NCBI RefSeq assembly: GCF_900444945.1
Contig: NZ_UFRM01000001.1
Location: 816,501 to 880,500, forward strand
DNA: 64,000 bases
Reading direction: 5' to 3'
Source: Actinobacillus lignieresii
Lineage (GTDB): Bacteria; Pseudomonadota; Gammaproteobacteria; Enterobacterales; Pasteurellaceae
Below the pieces are notes generated by a model, which saw only the letters and a program-made list of their open reading frames with translations, had not been told where the DNA came from and made no database searches. A program made the translations under genes and the position numbers. Positions 40,130 to 49,729 of this stretch are shown here, one piece after another (position 1 is the first letter of the stretch; every line of letters starts with the position of its first letter).

Positions 40130-40842
40130 CGTTTCAACAATCCTTGTTGTTGGAAAAACGGTAACATATGCGGACGCACCGCTTTATTTAAGGTTTTGTC
40201 AATCGCCGCTTGCCACTGCTGTCCTTCACCGGTTCTCGCCTGATAATAAGCGGTCAAAATTTCGTTATATTTTGCAAGTTCCGTTTGATCCAACGGCTGA
40301 TATTGATCTTCGTAACAGACCAAACTTATAGGCAAACGCGGTTTTAGTGCGGGATCCTGTGCTGGATAACCCAAACACATTCCTACTAACGGCACACAAT
40401 ATTGCGGTAGCCCTAATACCTCCGCCACTTTCGCCACATCATTACGTAATGCCCCGATATATACACCGCCTAAGCCGACCGATTCCGCAGCCAGCAAAAC
40501 ATTCTGTGCAAAAATGCCCGTATCGACCGCACCGATTACGCTGACTTCCGCCCAATCCAATTGAGAATCCGGCACTAATTGCTTATGTTTGTTAAAATCG
40601 ATACAAAAAACCAAAAACTCGGCACATTCGGTCACATACGCCATACCCGATACCTCACGCAATGCTTGGCGTATGGTTTGATCTTTGACACGAATCACGC
40701 TTACGCATTGCAAATGATTGGATGTTGAGGCTTGTTGCCCGGCTTGGATTAAGGTTTGGAATAGATCTTCCGAGATAGGTTGTTCGGTAAATTTACGAAT
40801 AGAACGATGCGAAAGTATCGTTTCTAAGGTTGGTTTGCTCAT
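40126..40842 (-). CDS. nfsA: oxygen-insensitive NADPH nitroreductase NfsA
   Basis: FMN-dependent nitroreductase family, 239 residues. ILSHRSIRKFTEQPIS, AAESVGLGGVYIGALRND, GMCLGYPAQDPALKPRLP and the C-terminal RPHMLPFFQQQGLLKR parallel E. coli NfsA. GGAGG precedes two adjacent ATGs (40845 and 40842); the second has better spacing. Upstream in-frame codons to 40890 lack a site. It is followed by rimK with a four-base overlap. Confidence 0.9.
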   Translation of the reverse strand: MSKPTLETILSHRSIRKFTEQPISEDLFQTLIQAGQQASTSNHLQCVSVIRVKDQTIRQALREVSGMAYVTECAEFLVFCIDFNKHKQLVPDSQLDWAEVSVIGAVDTGIFAQNVLLAAESVGLGGVYIGALRNDVAKVAEVLGLPQYCVPLVGMCLGYPAQDPALKPRLPISLVCYEDQYQPLDQTELAKYNEILTAYYQARTGEGQQWQAAIDKTLNKAVRPHMLPFFQQQGLLKR

Positions 40843-40919
40843 CATATTGCCTCCGATAAAATAAACGTCCGACATTACACGTTTTTTCAATCTTATGTGG
40901 CAGTGACGTAAAAATCAAA

Positions 40920-41207
40920 CTATTCGCAATAAAATTGGTGTAAAACGGCTAAAATCGCTCTCACTTTTTCATCTTCCACTCGATAAACGCGTTCCCGATG
41001 TTTCACTTCGGCAACAATCACACCTGCCGCTCTTAAAATTGCCAATTGATTGGAGGTTGCCGCTTGCGGCATACCGATAGCTTGGCATAGTTCGCTTACA
41101 TTGCAATCCTTTTCCAATAAGCAACATAAAATCGCCAATCTATTCGGGTTTGCCAATAATTTTAGAAAATTGCTCGCTTCACCCGCCTTTTCAAATATCT
41201 CACTCAT
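40920..41207 (-). CDS. ArsR-family regulator of the YgaV/BigR (persulfide-sensing) type
   Basis: Winged-helix repressor of 95 residues. Recognition helix region AATSNQLAILRAAGVIVAEV. Cys28 in RLAILCCLL and Cys94 in the terminal HQFYCE align with the Cys pair of E. coli YgaV and Xylella BigR, which form a disulfide or polysulfide on exposure to reactive sulfur. Further Cys are at 29, 35 and 41. The arsenic motif ELCVCD is absent. It diverges from the operon at 41362, whose contents (SQR-like enzyme, DUF2892) fit sulfur stress. Homology to YgaV/BigR is recalled, not searched. Confidence 0.8.
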   Translation of the reverse strand: MSEIFEKAGEASNFLKLLANPNRLAILCCLLEKDCNVSELCQAIGMPQAATSNQLAILRAAGVIVAEVKHRERVYRVEDEKVRAILAVLHQFYCE

Positions 41208-41270
41208 TTTACTTCCTGTTTTATGCTCAATAAGGGTTAAAAAAATCTATCGTTAATTTTAAAAAATTTA

Positions 41271-41333
41271 TTGACAGAATTCAATCACAAAAATATTATA
41301 TAAAAAAATCATTATATAAATAAATAATTATAT
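41271..41333 (+). promoter_or_regulatory. promoter and likely operator of the sulfur operon
   Basis: TTGACA (41271-41276, perfect -35), 17 bases, TATTAT (41294-41299). ATTATATAA occurs twice, at 41295-41303 (over the -10) and 41311-41319, and ATATAA/TTATAT (41314-41319, 41328-41333) forms an inverted repeat. This is the place and AT-rich style of an ArsR/BigR operator. Confidence 0.65.
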
Positions 41334-41361
41334 CAACTAATGTATATATAAGGAGTATCCT

Positions 41362-41574
41362 ATGAAAGCGAATGTCGGTGGAATTGATAAAGTCTTACGT
41401 ATTGTGATCGGCGCATTACTGACCGTACTCGCCGCAACAGGCACAATCGGGATTTGGGGTTATTTAGGCGTAATCATACTATTAACCGGTCTTTTTTCCC
41501 GTTGCGGCTTGTATTCACTACTGGGTATTAATACCGCCCAAAACTGCCCTGTTTGTCCGTTCAAAAAGAAATAA
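41362..41574 (+). CDS. DUF2892 (YgaP-like) two-helix membrane protein
   Basis: Protein of 70 residues that starts with the family motif MKANVGGIDKVLRIVIGALL and has two membrane helices (about 12-30 and 32-52). The tail carries CGLYSLLGI then NCPVCPFKKK, three Cys including CPVC. The same domain is the membrane part of E. coli YgaP, a rhodanese next to ygaV, so context and domain point to sulfur metabolism. AAGGAG lies seven bases upstream. First gene of the operon; molecular function unknown. Confidence 0.85.
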   Translation: MKANVGGIDKVLRIVIGALLTVLAATGTIGIWGYLGVIILLTGLFSRCGLYSLLGINTAQNCPVCPFKKK

Positions 41575-41618
41575 CTAAAAAGCTTGAAGCTGTATAAGCT
41601 CAATAATAAGGAGCAGAT

Positions 41619-42962
41619 ATGTCTGATAACATCCAAAATTTTGATCTTACCCGTCGTTTATTCTTACAAAGTAGCGCATTAGGCCTAACTGCGACAGCAA
41701 GCGGTCTATTATTACCGAAATCTGCTCTAGCCGAACCTAAAGTATCAGCAGCGATAAAAATTGTTATTGCCGGCGGCGGTGCAGCCGGACTTGCCACCGC
41801 CTCTCGTTTAGCCGAACGATTGGATGAAAAAGCCGAAATCATCGTAATCGAGCCGAACAAACAGCATATCTATCAACCGGGCTTTACCCTAATTGCTGCG
41901 GGATTAAAACCTGCCGATTATTCGGTATCCGATACCGGTGACTATCTTCCGCCTCAAGTGAAATGGATTGAAGCTAAAGTGGAAGAATTTAACCCTGATG
42001 CGAACAAAGTGCGTTTATCTAACGGTGAAAATTTAAACTACGACTATCTGTTCGTAACCACCGGTCTAAAACTGGATTATGACGCCATCGAAGGAATGGA
42101 TACCAAATTAATCGGTACTAACGGTTTAGGCAGTATCTATCATAGTGCCGTCGGTGCGGAAAAAACTTGGAAATTGCTCGATGAGTTTAGCCGTAAAGGC
42201 GGAAATGCCGTATTGCTCCGTCCGAATACCGAAATGAAATGTTCCGGTGCGCCGCTAAAATATACTTTTATTGTGCGTGATTATCTCCACCGTCGCGGTA
42301 CATTGGCTAAATCGCATATCAGCTACAACAGTAATAACGGCTCGTTCTTCAGTGTGCCGATTGTTTCTGAAAAAGTACGTATGATGTTCGAAGCGCGCGA
42401 TATTCACTACCACTATCATCGTATTTTAAAAGCGATTGATCCTGCCAAACGTATTGCTACCTTTGAAAGTAAAGACGAAGGTAAAGTAGAACTGCCGTAC
42501 GATTTTATCAATGTTATTCCGCCGCAAGTCGCACCTGATGCCGTTCGAAATTCACCGTTGGCATGGCAAACCGGTCCATGGAAAAACGAAGGTTGGATGG
42601 AAGTATCGAAAAGTACGCTACGCCATGTCCGTTATCCGAATGTATTCGGGGTAGGCGATATTGCCGGCGTACCGAAAGGCAAAACCGCCGCCAGTGTAAA
42701 ATGGCAAGTGCCGGTTGCGGTCGATCACTTAATCTGTGAGTTACAAGGCAAAGAAAGCCAATTGATTTACAACGGTTACACCTCTTGTCCATTGATCACC
42801 GAAGTCGGACGAGCGATGTTAGTCGAATTTGATTATAACAACAATTTGCAACCGTCTTTCCCGGGAATTATCCATCCGTTAGAAGATTCGTGGACAAGCT
42901 GGTTGCTCGAAACTATCGGTTTAAAACCGACTTATCTCAGTATGTTACGCGGTAAAGCCTAA
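41619..42962 (+). CDS. Tat-exported sulfide:quinone oxidoreductase-like flavoprotein
   Basis: FAD enzyme predicted to oxidise sulfide to persulfide or polysulfide in the periplasm. Residues 9-40 form a twin-arginine signal (LTRRLFLQSS, hydrophobic stretch, then ALA|EP). The FAD motif is VIAGGGAAGLATASRL (about 49-64), with a second site NVFGVGDIAG (341-350). Redox Cys candidates are Cys208 (EMKCSGAP) and Cys390 (YTSCPLIT), the positions of SQR catalytic cysteines, plus Cys373. Length is 447. Flavocytochrome c sulfide dehydrogenase flavoprotein is the alternative, but no cytochrome partner is adjacent. Second gene of the operon, with good GGAG site. Confidence 0.85.
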   Translation: MSDNIQNFDLTRRLFLQSSALGLTATASGLLLPKSALAEPKVSAAIKIVIAGGGAAGLATASRLAERLDEKAEIIVIEPNKQHIYQPGFTLIAAGLKPADYSVSDTGDYLPPQVKWIEAKVEEFNPDANKVRLSNGENLNYDYLFVTTGLKLDYDAIEGMDTKLIGTNGLGSIYHSAVGAEKTWKLLDEFSRKGGNAVLLRPNTEMKCSGAPLKYTFIVRDYLHRRGTLAKSHISYNSNNGSFFSVPIVSEKVRMMFEARDIHYHYHRILKAIDPAKRIATFESKDEGKVELPYDFINVIPPQVAPDAVRNSPLAWQTGPWKNEGWMEVSKSTLRHVRYPNVFGVGDIAGVPKGKTAASVKWQVPVAVDHLICELQGKESQLIYNGYTSCPLITEVGRAMLVEFDYNNNLQPSFPGIIHPLEDSWTSWLLETIGLKPTYLSMLRGKA

Positions 42963-42972
42963 GGAGCGGAAG

Positions 42973-43314
42973 ATGAACAGTTTAGAATTAACGATGGTAA
43001 TTGCCGTCGTACAAGAAATGTTAGCGTGGGCATTTTACCCGTTATTAATTTTAGCCGTAATATTAACCGTGGCTTTAGTCATTTTGCTTATCAAAGAAAA
43101 AGGCTTTCATCTCAAACGCTTAGTACAAGCGGAGGTCGTCGGTTTAGTCGGCGGCTTTATCGGCGTTCTCGTGCTGTTTTGGCTGACTCAATCCGGCTTA
43201 TCCGATATCGGCGCGCCTATCGATGCTTTCGCATTGCTCGTTACCTATGCGGTGAATTTCTTCGGTTTTGCCGTACTGTATTACACCGTTAAAGGTTGGT
43301 TATTTAAAAACTAA
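42973..43314 (+). CDS. small three-helix membrane protein, unknown function
   Basis: Protein of 113 residues with membrane segments at about 18-40, 53-71 and 84-106 and the short loop KEKGFHLKRLVQAE. AAGGAG precedes the ATG and the gap to the SQR-like gene is ten bases, so it is co-translated. I recognise no characterised family; it could anchor the periplasmic enzyme or handle electrons from it, but that is speculation. Confidence 0.75.
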   Translation: MNSLELTMVIAVVQEMLAWAFYPLLILAVILTVALVILLIKEKGFHLKRLVQAEVVGLVGGFIGVLVLFWLTQSGLSDIGAPIDAFALLVTYAVNFFGFAVLYYTVKGWLFKN

Positions 43315-43328
43315 ACAAAGAAGGAACT

Positions 43329-44333
43329 ATGTTAAACGAAGTAAATCCGGCACCATCGGCGGAAAATCCGACAAGCGGTAAAAAATTGGCGAATTTCCCC
43401 GTACCTTTATTTGCCAGTGTGATGGGACTCAGCGGACTGACGATTGCTTGGTATAAAGGGCATGAAGTCCTAAATTTACCTAGTGAGATCAGTGACGGTT
43501 TGCGTTATCTCACCACGTTGATTTGGCTGCTACTGTTCGTTATCTATCTGTTTAAAGGCATTCGCTTTCCGCAACAAGTTAAAGCGGACAGTATGCATCC
43601 GGTCAAAATGAACTTTTTAACCGCCATTTCCATCGGCTTACTATTATTGTCGGTGGCATGGAAGCCGGCTTCAATAGCGGTTTCGCAAAGTTTATGGATG
43701 GTCGGAGCTATCTTACATTTAGGTTTTACTTTCTTTGTAGTGGATCGCTGGATTTTCAAAAGCCAATTTAAATTGGCGCAAATAACACCGGCGTGGTTTA
43801 TTCCGGTCGTCGGTAATATTATCGTGCCGGTAGTGGGGGTTAATTACGCACCTAGCGATGTAAACTGGTTCTTTTTCAGTATCGGTTTTCTGTTCTAGAT
43901 TGTATTGCTGACTCTCGTATTACATCGAATGTTCTTCGCTGATCCGCTACCGACTAAACTGAATCCGACCTTGTTCGTTTTAATCGCACCGCCCGCGGTC
44001 GGTTTTATCAGCTATACCAAATTGGTGGGTGAACTCGTGCCGTTCGGTCAAATACTGTACTTCTTTGCGATGTTTTGGACGCTATTTTTAGCTCTGAAAG
44101 TACGTGTGTTTTTAAATACGCCGTTCTTCCTCTCGGCATGGGGCTACTCTTTCCCGCTGGCGGCATTCAGTATCGCCAGCCTTGAGATGAGCGGTTTAGC
44201 GAATATAGAAACGGCACTTTATTACCGTATTATCGGTTCGGTTATGCTGATTATCAGCACACTTATTATCACTTATTTAACTGTGAGAACGTTGCGGGAA
44301 ATAATTAACGGTAGCGTTTTCCAACCCGATTAA
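43329..44333 (+). pseudogene. TDT-family (TehA/SLAC1-like) transporter with an in-frame amber stop
   Basis: The 335-codon frame encodes about ten membrane helices of the tellurite-resistance/dicarboxylate transporter family, with ANFPVPLFASVMGLSGLTIA at the N-terminus. A TAG at 43896-43898 interrupts it after codon 189 in SIGFLF*IVLLTLVLHRMFF. The same frame continues to 44333 with helices in register (LPLAAFSIASLEMSGLANIE-like region). The family usually has Trp here, so TGG to TAG is the simplest cause. No ribosome-binding site exists for the second half. Family members include sulfite and anion efflux channels, a reasonable job in a sulfide operon. Sequencing error is not excluded. Confidence 0.8.
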
Positions 44334-44358
44334 TTCATGCAAATACAAGGAGCAAATT

Positions 44359-44694
44359 ATGTTTACTAACTGGAAAGAACAAACACAAATCACTAAACAA
44401 GCATTCGGTAAAATGGCGCAAGCCCATCCGAAAATGTTACAAGCAATGGGTGCTTTAAATGCGGCATCGGCAGAAGAAGGGCTAGATGCGAAAACTCGTG
44501 AACTAATTGCGCTTGCTGTTGCTATTACTACACGCTGTGAAAGCTGTATTAGCGTTCATGCAGAAGCGGCAATTAAAGCAGGCGCAACCGACAAGGAAAT
44601 TGCTGGTGCGTTAGCGACTGCTATCGAAACTAATGCAGGCGCGGCTTACGCTTATGCGTTAAGAGCTTTTGAAGCGGTAGAAACCCAACGTTAA
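44359..44694 (+). CDS. carboxymuconolactone decarboxylase / AhpD-like protein
   Basis: Protein of 111 residues with the AhpD-type motif TRCESCISVHAEAAIKAG (CxxC plus His), typical of thiol-disulfide or peroxidase-reducing enzymes of the CMD superfamily. AAGGAG precedes the ATG; it is the last gene of the five-gene operon and is followed by a terminator. In this context it may reduce sulfur-oxidised thiols or peroxides; substrate unknown. Confidence 0.88.
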   Translation: MFTNWKEQTQITKQAFGKMAQAHPKMLQAMGALNAASAEEGLDAKTRELIALAVAITTRCESCISVHAEAAIKAGATDKEIAGALATAIETNAGAAYAYALRAFEAVETQR

Positions 44695-44716
44695 TTTAAT
44701 ATTGAATCCCCCAAAT

Positions 44717-44764
44717 AAAAGCGGTGAAGTTTACAAATTCTTTTGCAAATTCCACCGCTTTTTC
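44717..44764. terminator. terminator after the sulfur operon
   Basis: AAAAGCGGTG / CACCGCTTTT stem with partly complementary inner arms and a T-run after it, from two facing uptake-type signals, between converging genes. Confidence 0.8.
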
Positions 44765-45567
44765 TATAGTTTTTCTAAATAGCTACGCCCGCCTAATGCA
44801 CTAACTTGACGCATAATCCACGCTTGACGTTTACGCATGGTCGGCCCCGGTTTATTCACCCGAAACACTAACGGATTCGGTAATGAGGCGGCTAATAATG
44901 CCGATTCTTGTAAGGTCAGATCTTTCGCTCGTTTTTTAAAGAAGTGCTTCGCTGCCGCTTCTACGCCAAAGACACCCTCGCCGAATTCAGCGATATTTAA
45001 GTACACTTCCAAAATACGGCGTTTGCCCCAAGTATTTTCCATCACGAAAGTGAGCGGTAATTCAATACCTTTTCGCAACCAACTTTGTCCGTGCCATAAA
45101 AACATATTTTTGACGGTTTGCTGAGAAATGGTGGAGGCTCCCCGCACTTTTTTCGACTTAGCATTACGCTGCAATGCGATTTCAATCGCTTGTAAATCGA
45201 TGCCGAAATGGCTTTCGAATTTTTGATCTTCCGAAGCGATTACCGCCATCTGCATTTGCCAAGCGATTTTATCTAAGCTGACCCAATCATATTGGATTTT
45301 ATAATTATCGCCGGCGATCAAATGCTCGACTTTTTTCTGCGCCATATAAGCGGAGAACGGCACGGGCAATACCGAAAAGATCATCAAAAACGTAACGAAA
45401 ACGCCGGCAACCCCCGCGCCTAAACGACTGGTTCCGAACCATAACCAACCGGATCGGGAACTTATCGCCTGCGGAATAAAAAACTTGATGATTCTACGGC
45501 ATAGACGTTTAATCAAACTAAACATGGTAACTGACTTCTTTTTGCGCTTTCGTTTACGCCTTGCCAT
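44764..45567 (-). CDS. mtgA: monofunctional peptidoglycan transglycosylase
   Basis: GT51 glycosyltransferase polymerising lipid II, without a transpeptidase domain. It is 267 residues: basic N-terminus, one membrane anchor (about 48-70), then AVIASEDQKFESHFGID (catalytic Glu), RGASTISQQTVKNMFL and YLNIAEFGEGVFGVEAAAKH. The ATG at 45567 overlaps trpR by 14 bases; an ATG at 45525 is possible. trpR-mtgA pairing also occurs in Haemophilus. Confidence 0.95.
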   Translation of the reverse strand: MARRKRKRKKKSVTMFSLIKRLCRRIIKFFIPQAISSRSGWLWFGTSRLGAGVAGVFVTFLMIFSVLPVPFSAYMAQKKVEHLIAGDNYKIQYDWVSLDKIAWQMQMAVIASEDQKFESHFGIDLQAIEIALQRNAKSKKVRGASTISQQTVKNMFLWHGQSWLRKGIELPLTFVMENTWGKRRILEVYLNIAEFGEGVFGVEAAAKHFFKKRAKDLTLQESALLAASLPNPLVFRVNKPGPTMRKRQAWIMRQVSALGGRSYLEKL

Positions 45568-45862
45568 TCAGTTTCTCGTTTAACCATTCGATAAATTGCG
45601 GCTCCAATGTTTTCAGCATATTGGAAGCGCGCGTAATGGTTGCGGCACTGGTGTTTAAATTTTGTTGAATCTCTCGCTGCGGAACTTCGCCCTTTAACAA
45701 ATTACCGACAATTTGGACCCGTAATCCTAAAGAGTTGCGCTCGTCCGCCGTTAAAAACGAGGAAAAAAATTGCTCTAATTTATCTTCCGCAACCGCCTGT
45801 TGTATTAAAACCATAAACTGTTGCCACTCTTGCGGATCACGTTGACTATAAAGAATTTTCAT
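45554..45862 (-). CDS. trpR: Trp operon repressor
   Basis: Tryptophan-dependent repressor, 102 residues. The helix-turn-helix QREIQQNLNTSAATITRASN matches TrpR, as does SFLTADERNSLGLRVQIVGN. GGAGG lies five bases before the ATG at 45862 (MKILYSQRD); the frame is open to 45901 without such a site. Its likely target, a TrpR operator before trpB, is 6 kb away in this window. Confidence 0.95.
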   Translation of the reverse strand: MKILYSQRDPQEWQQFMVLIQQAVAEDKLEQFFSSFLTADERNSLGLRVQIVGNLLKGEVPQREIQQNLNTSAATITRASNMLKTLEPQFIEWLNEKLNGKA

Positions 45863-45935
45863 TGAACCTCCAAAATAAGGAAAGCGGTCTGATTTTGGCA
45901 AAATTTTGCGAAAATAAAACCGCTAGTAAAATAAA

Positions 45936-46577
45936 TTATTTCTTAGATTTTTTACCGCCACGTTGGTCGTCTAACTCAGCGTCTTTCGGTATGCTAAATT
46001 TGAACAAATCAGACGATACGCCGCCACCGGTAATATTGCGTAATACGTATAAATTACTCTGCCCGTCTCGTTCAATGGTACTAAAACCTTTTAACATACC
46101 GCTTTGATCGATACGCACATCAAACTGTTTTAAATTACTTTTTTTCGATTTCGGTTTTAATACGAACGTATCCGCGTTTTGCGTCACATCATATTGATCC
46201 CAATGGCTTTTATCGCTGCTGGTTAATAACACGAACGGCGTATTATTAACCGCATCTTGCACCGTATTCACCGTCACTTGTGAAACAAACGGGTCGTAAA
46301 ACCATAAATTCGCACCGTCCGAAACAATTAAATTTTCCTGTGGCGATTTAGTATCCATACGGAACAAATTCGGGCGTTTTACTTGGAATTTACCTTTACC
46401 CGATTGAATTTGTTTACCTTTGCTCGAACGTACCGTTTGATCAAAATCCGCACTATATTGGCTGACTTGCTCTAAACGGCGTTGTAATTCGGCAACAGAC
46501 TGCGCATCGGCAAACGCTGCGCCGGTCATAGAAACTAAGGCAAAACCTAATAATGATTGCTTAATTAATTTTTTCAT
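45936..46577 (-). CDS. lolA: outer-membrane lipoprotein carrier protein LolA
   Basis: Periplasmic chaperone that ferries lipoproteins from LolCDE to LolB. It is 213 residues with a signal peptide (1-23, ending AFA|DAQ). [40 protein letters not shown] and [13 protein letters not shown] are characteristic. Monocistronic in appearance. Confidence 0.96.
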   Translation of the reverse strand: MKKLIKQSLLGFALVSMTGAAFADAQSVAELQRRLEQVSQYSADFDQTVRSSKGKQIQSGKGKFQVKRPNLFRMDTKSPQENLIVSDGANLWFYDPFVSQVTVNTVQDAVNNTPFVLLTSSDKSHWDQYDVTQNADTFVLKPKSKKSNLKQFDVRIDQSGMLKGFSTIERDGQSNLYVLRNITGGGVSSDLFKFSIPKDAELDDQRGGKKSKK

Positions 46578-46675
46578 TTTTTGTTCCTTCTATCAAAGAG
46601 AATCAAGTGCCTCTTTGACAACCTATTCTGTAAAAGTTTCACAAAGCTCGTACTAGCATAACGATACAATAAAAT

Positions 46676-46703
46676 AAGCCAAACACCAAGAAGCATTTGG
46701 CTT
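46676..46703. terminator. polA terminator
   Basis: Eight-bp stem AAGCCAAA / TTTGGCTT with a 12-base loop and T-rich sequence on both sides; on the minus strand it ends polA. Confidence 0.75.
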
Positions 46704-46734
46704 TTATTTTATTGATTAATTATTTTTCACAAAA

Positions 46735-49608
46735 TTAATGCGATTCGTCCCAGTTATCGCCCACGCCGACTTCGGCAATTAACGGTACTTTAAGCTGAAT
46801 CGCTTTTTCCATTTCCGCTTTGATTAATTGGCTGTAATGCTCGATCAATTCTTCTTTTACTTCAAACACCAATTCATCGTGTACTTGCATAATCATTTTG
46901 ATGTTGTCATCGTTTCGAATCGCTTTATCAATACCAATCATTGCCACTTTGATAATATCCGCCGCCGTACCTTGCATTGGTGCGTTGATTGCTACACGCT
47001 CCGCCGCCTTACGACGCATTGCGTTACTAGATTTAATTTCCGGCAAATATAAACGTCTGCCGAATAGCGTTTCTACATAACCTTTTTCACTCGCACTTTC
47101 ACGAATATCGGTCATAAATTGTTGCACCGCCGGATAGCGTTGGAAATAGCATTCCATATATTTTTTCGCATCGGCACGTGAAATACCTAATTGGTTTGAT
47201 AAACCGAACTCTGACATACCATAAATTAGACCGAAGTTAATCGCTTTAGCACTACGGCGTTGTTCACTTGTTACTTGATCCAACGCTAAACCGAAAATTT
47301 CCGCTGCCGTTGCACGGTGAATATCTTTACCTTCAGCGAAGGCGGTAATCATCCCTTCATCATTTGCTAAATGTGCCATAATACGCAATTCGATTTGCGA
47401 ATAGTCGGCTGCGACAATTTTATAGCCATCACGAGCAATAAACGCCTGACGAATACGTCTGCCTTCCTCATTACGGATCGGAATATTTTGTAAATTCGGA
47501 TCGCTCGATGAAAGACGACCGGTCGCCGTTACCGCTTGGTGATAAGAGGTATGAACTCTACCTGTTTTGAGGTTAATCATTGATGGTAATTTATCGGTAT
47601 AAGTCGATTTCAACTTACTTAAACCACGATGTTCCATTAATAATCTCGGCACTAAATGCCCTTGTCCCGCTAATTCATCCAACACTTCTTCATTGGTAGA
47701 AGGTGCACCTTTCGGTGTTTTTTTCAAGACAGGCAAACCAAGTTTAGTAAATAAAATTTCTTGTAATTGCTTAGTAGAAGCAAGATTAAAGATTTCGCCC
47801 GCTTCACTATGCACTAACTGTTCCAACTCAGCTAAACGCTGTTCAATTTCTGCCGATTGTGCGAGTAATTTTTCAGGATCAATCAATACACCGTTACGCT
47901 CAATACGAGAAAGCACTTCAACCAACGGCATTTCAATTTCATGAAACAACTTAACCAGTGTCGGCTCTTTTTCTAATTCCGGCGTAAGCACTTGATGTAA
48001 TTTCATTGTCACATCCGCATCTTCCGCCGCATATTTAGATGCGACATCAATCGCAATTTTATCGAATGTCAGCTGGTTTTTACCCTTACCGGCAATTTCT
48101 TCAAACTCAATCGTTTTATGTCCTAAATAGCGATCCGCCAATTCGTCCATATTATGGCGACCGGTGCTATTTAGCGTATAAGATTCCAGCATCGTATCAA
48201 ATGCCACGCCTGCCACCTGCACACCGTGATTGGCGAAAATGGTTAGATCATATTTAATGTTTTGCCCGATCTTTTTCACGTCCGCACTTTCTAATAACGG
48301 CTTAAGTTCGGTTAAACAAGCGGTCAAATTTAACTGATTTTTTGCAAGTTCGAAGCTTGTGGTCGTTTCTGCTTCTGCCGGCTCGGCGAACAGATCGCTT
48401 TGCTGAGGCTCAAGCGTTACCTGTTCTTTGTGCGTTAGCGGAATATAGCACGCTTCGCCGTTAGACAAACCGAATGAAATCCCGACTAAATTTGCCGACA
48501 TAGAATCTAAATTATCGGTTTCGGTATCCACCGCCACTAATTTTGCTTGGTTGATCTTTTCAATCCAACTCTGCAATTGTTCTATTGTGGTTACCGTTTC
48601 ATATCGGCTACGATCAATCTCCACTTTTGCAAAAGTTTGTTCGGTTTCAACCGCTTGTGGTACTGAAGCAGTCGCTTGATAATTGTTAGGGATTTTTTCC
48701 GCTGAATTTTGCGTGACGGGGTTAGCATCATTCATGACTTCATTCAGCCAACGCTTAAATTCATAACGCCCAAACAACTCAACTAATTCGTCACGTTTTT
48801 GCGGTTGTACTATTAATTGTTCATGGGTGACTTCCAGTTCAACATCGGTCTTAATCGTGGCAAGCAAATAAGATAAATCCGCGGCTTCTTTCTCCGCTTC
48901 TAATTTCGGTGCAAGTGTTTTAGCACCACGGAATGAAAGCGTAGCTACTTGATCCAAGTTCGTATAAATATCTTTCAGCGAACCGATTCCTTGCAGCAAG
49001 CCTAATGCGGTTTTCTCACCCACGCCTTTCACACCGGGAATATTATCCGAAGCGTCGCCTTGCAAAGCCAAGTAATCAATAATTAGCTCCGGCGGAATCC
49101 CGTATTTCTCAATCACGCCTTCACGATCAAGCAAGGTATTGTTCATCGTGTTAATCAGCATAATATGATCGTTCACCAGTTGTGCCATATCTTTATCGCC
49201 GGTACTGATTAACACATTTTTGCCATCATTCGCCGCATGCACCGCAAGCGTACCGATCACGTCATCCGCTTCCACACCTTCAATTGAAATCAACGGGATG
49301 CCTAACGCTTTAATAATCGTATGTAACGGCTGCACTTGCGCACGCAAATCATCCGGCATCGGCGGACGATGCGATTTATATTGTTCGAACAACTCGTCAC
49401 GAAAAGTCTTACCCTTCGCATCAAAAACCACCGCAATATGGCTCGGCTCAACCTGAGCTATCAAACTTTTCAGCATATTTAACACGCCATACATCGCCCC
49501 CGTCGGCTCACCATTTTTATTAGTCAGCGGCGGAAACGCATGAAACGCACGATAAAGATAAGAAGAACCGTCCACAAGAACGAGCGGATTTTGAGCAATT
49601 GTAGCCAT
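46735..49608 (-). CDS. polA: DNA polymerase I
   Basis: Repair and Okazaki-fragment polymerase of 957 residues (E. coli 928). Three domains: 5' nuclease (about 1-300; [20 protein letters not shown]), 3'-5' exonuclease with intact [13 protein letters not shown]sp-x-Glu, and polymerase with [16 protein letters not shown] (motif A), [20 protein letters not shown] (O helix) and [13 protein letters not shown] (motif C). The extra length is mostly the linker around residues 290-330 and the [17 protein letters not shown] insert in the exonuclease domain. Confidence 0.98.
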   Translation of the reverse strand: MATIAQNPLVLVDGSSYLYRAFHAFPPLTNKNGEPTGAMYGVLNMLKSLIAQVEPSHIAVVFDAKGKTFRDELFEQYKSHRPPMPDDLRAQVQPLHTIIKALGIPLISIEGVEADDVIGTLAVHAANDGKNVLISTGDKDMAQLVNDHIMLINTMNNTLLDREGVIEKYGIPPELIIDYLALQGDASDNIPGVKGVGEKTALGLLQGIGSLKDIYTNLDQVATLSFRGAKTLAPKLEAEKEAADLSYLLATIKTDVELEVTHEQLIVQPQKRDELVELFGRYEFKRWLNEVMNDANPVTQNSAEKIPNNYQATASVPQAVETEQTFAKVEIDRSRYETVTTIEQLQSWIEKINQAKLVAVDTETDNLDSMSANLVGISFGLSNGEACYIPLTHKEQVTLEPQQSDLFAEPAEAETTTSFELAKNQLNLTACLTELKPLLESADVKKIGQNIKYDLTIFANHGVQVAGVAFDTMLESYTLNSTGRHNMDELADRYLGHKTIEFEEIAGKGKNQLTFDKIAIDVASKYAAEDADVTMKLHQVLTPELEKEPTLVKLFHEIEMPLVEVLSRIERNGVLIDPEKLLAQSAEIEQRLAELEQLVHSEAGEIFNLASTKQLQEILFTKLGLPVLKKTPKGAPSTNEEVLDELAGQGHLVPRLLMEHRGLSKLKSTYTDKLPSMINLKTGRVHTSYHQAVTATGRLSSSDPNLQNIPIRNEEGRRIRQAFIARDGYKIVAADYSQIELRIMAHLANDEGMITAFAEGKDIHRATAAEIFGLALDQVTSEQRRSAKAINFGLIYGMSEFGLSNQLGISRADAKKYMECYFQRYPAVQQFMTDIRESASEKGYVETLFGRRLYLPEIKSSNAMRRKAAERVAINAPMQGTAADIIKVAMIGIDKAIRNDDNIKMIMQVHDELVFEVKEELIEHYSQLIKAEMEKAIQLKVPLIAEVGVGDNWDESH

Positions 49609-49655
49609 TAAATAAAATCTCTTTTGTTAAAAATTTGTAGTCTATTATAACGAAA

Positions 49656-49713
49656 ACAAGCGGTTAAATCCCCTTTAAATTTTGAAAAGTTTTGGGAGAA
49701 TTTAACCGCTTGT
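49656..49713 (-). terminator. trpA-side hairpin of two perfect uptake signals, upstream of polA
   Basis: Perfect 14-bp stem ACAAGCGGTTAAAT (49656-49669) / ATTTAACCGCTTGT (49700-49713). It starts 16 bases after the trpA stop codon (reading minus, after polA's upstream gene trpA ends at 49730). Confidence 0.8.
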
Positions 49714-49729
49714 AAGTTAAATATTAGCC

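Noticed and set aside
40920-41207. Arsenic-sensing ArsR
   Set aside because: No ELCVCD motif and no arsenic genes nearby; Cys positions fit YgaV/BigR.
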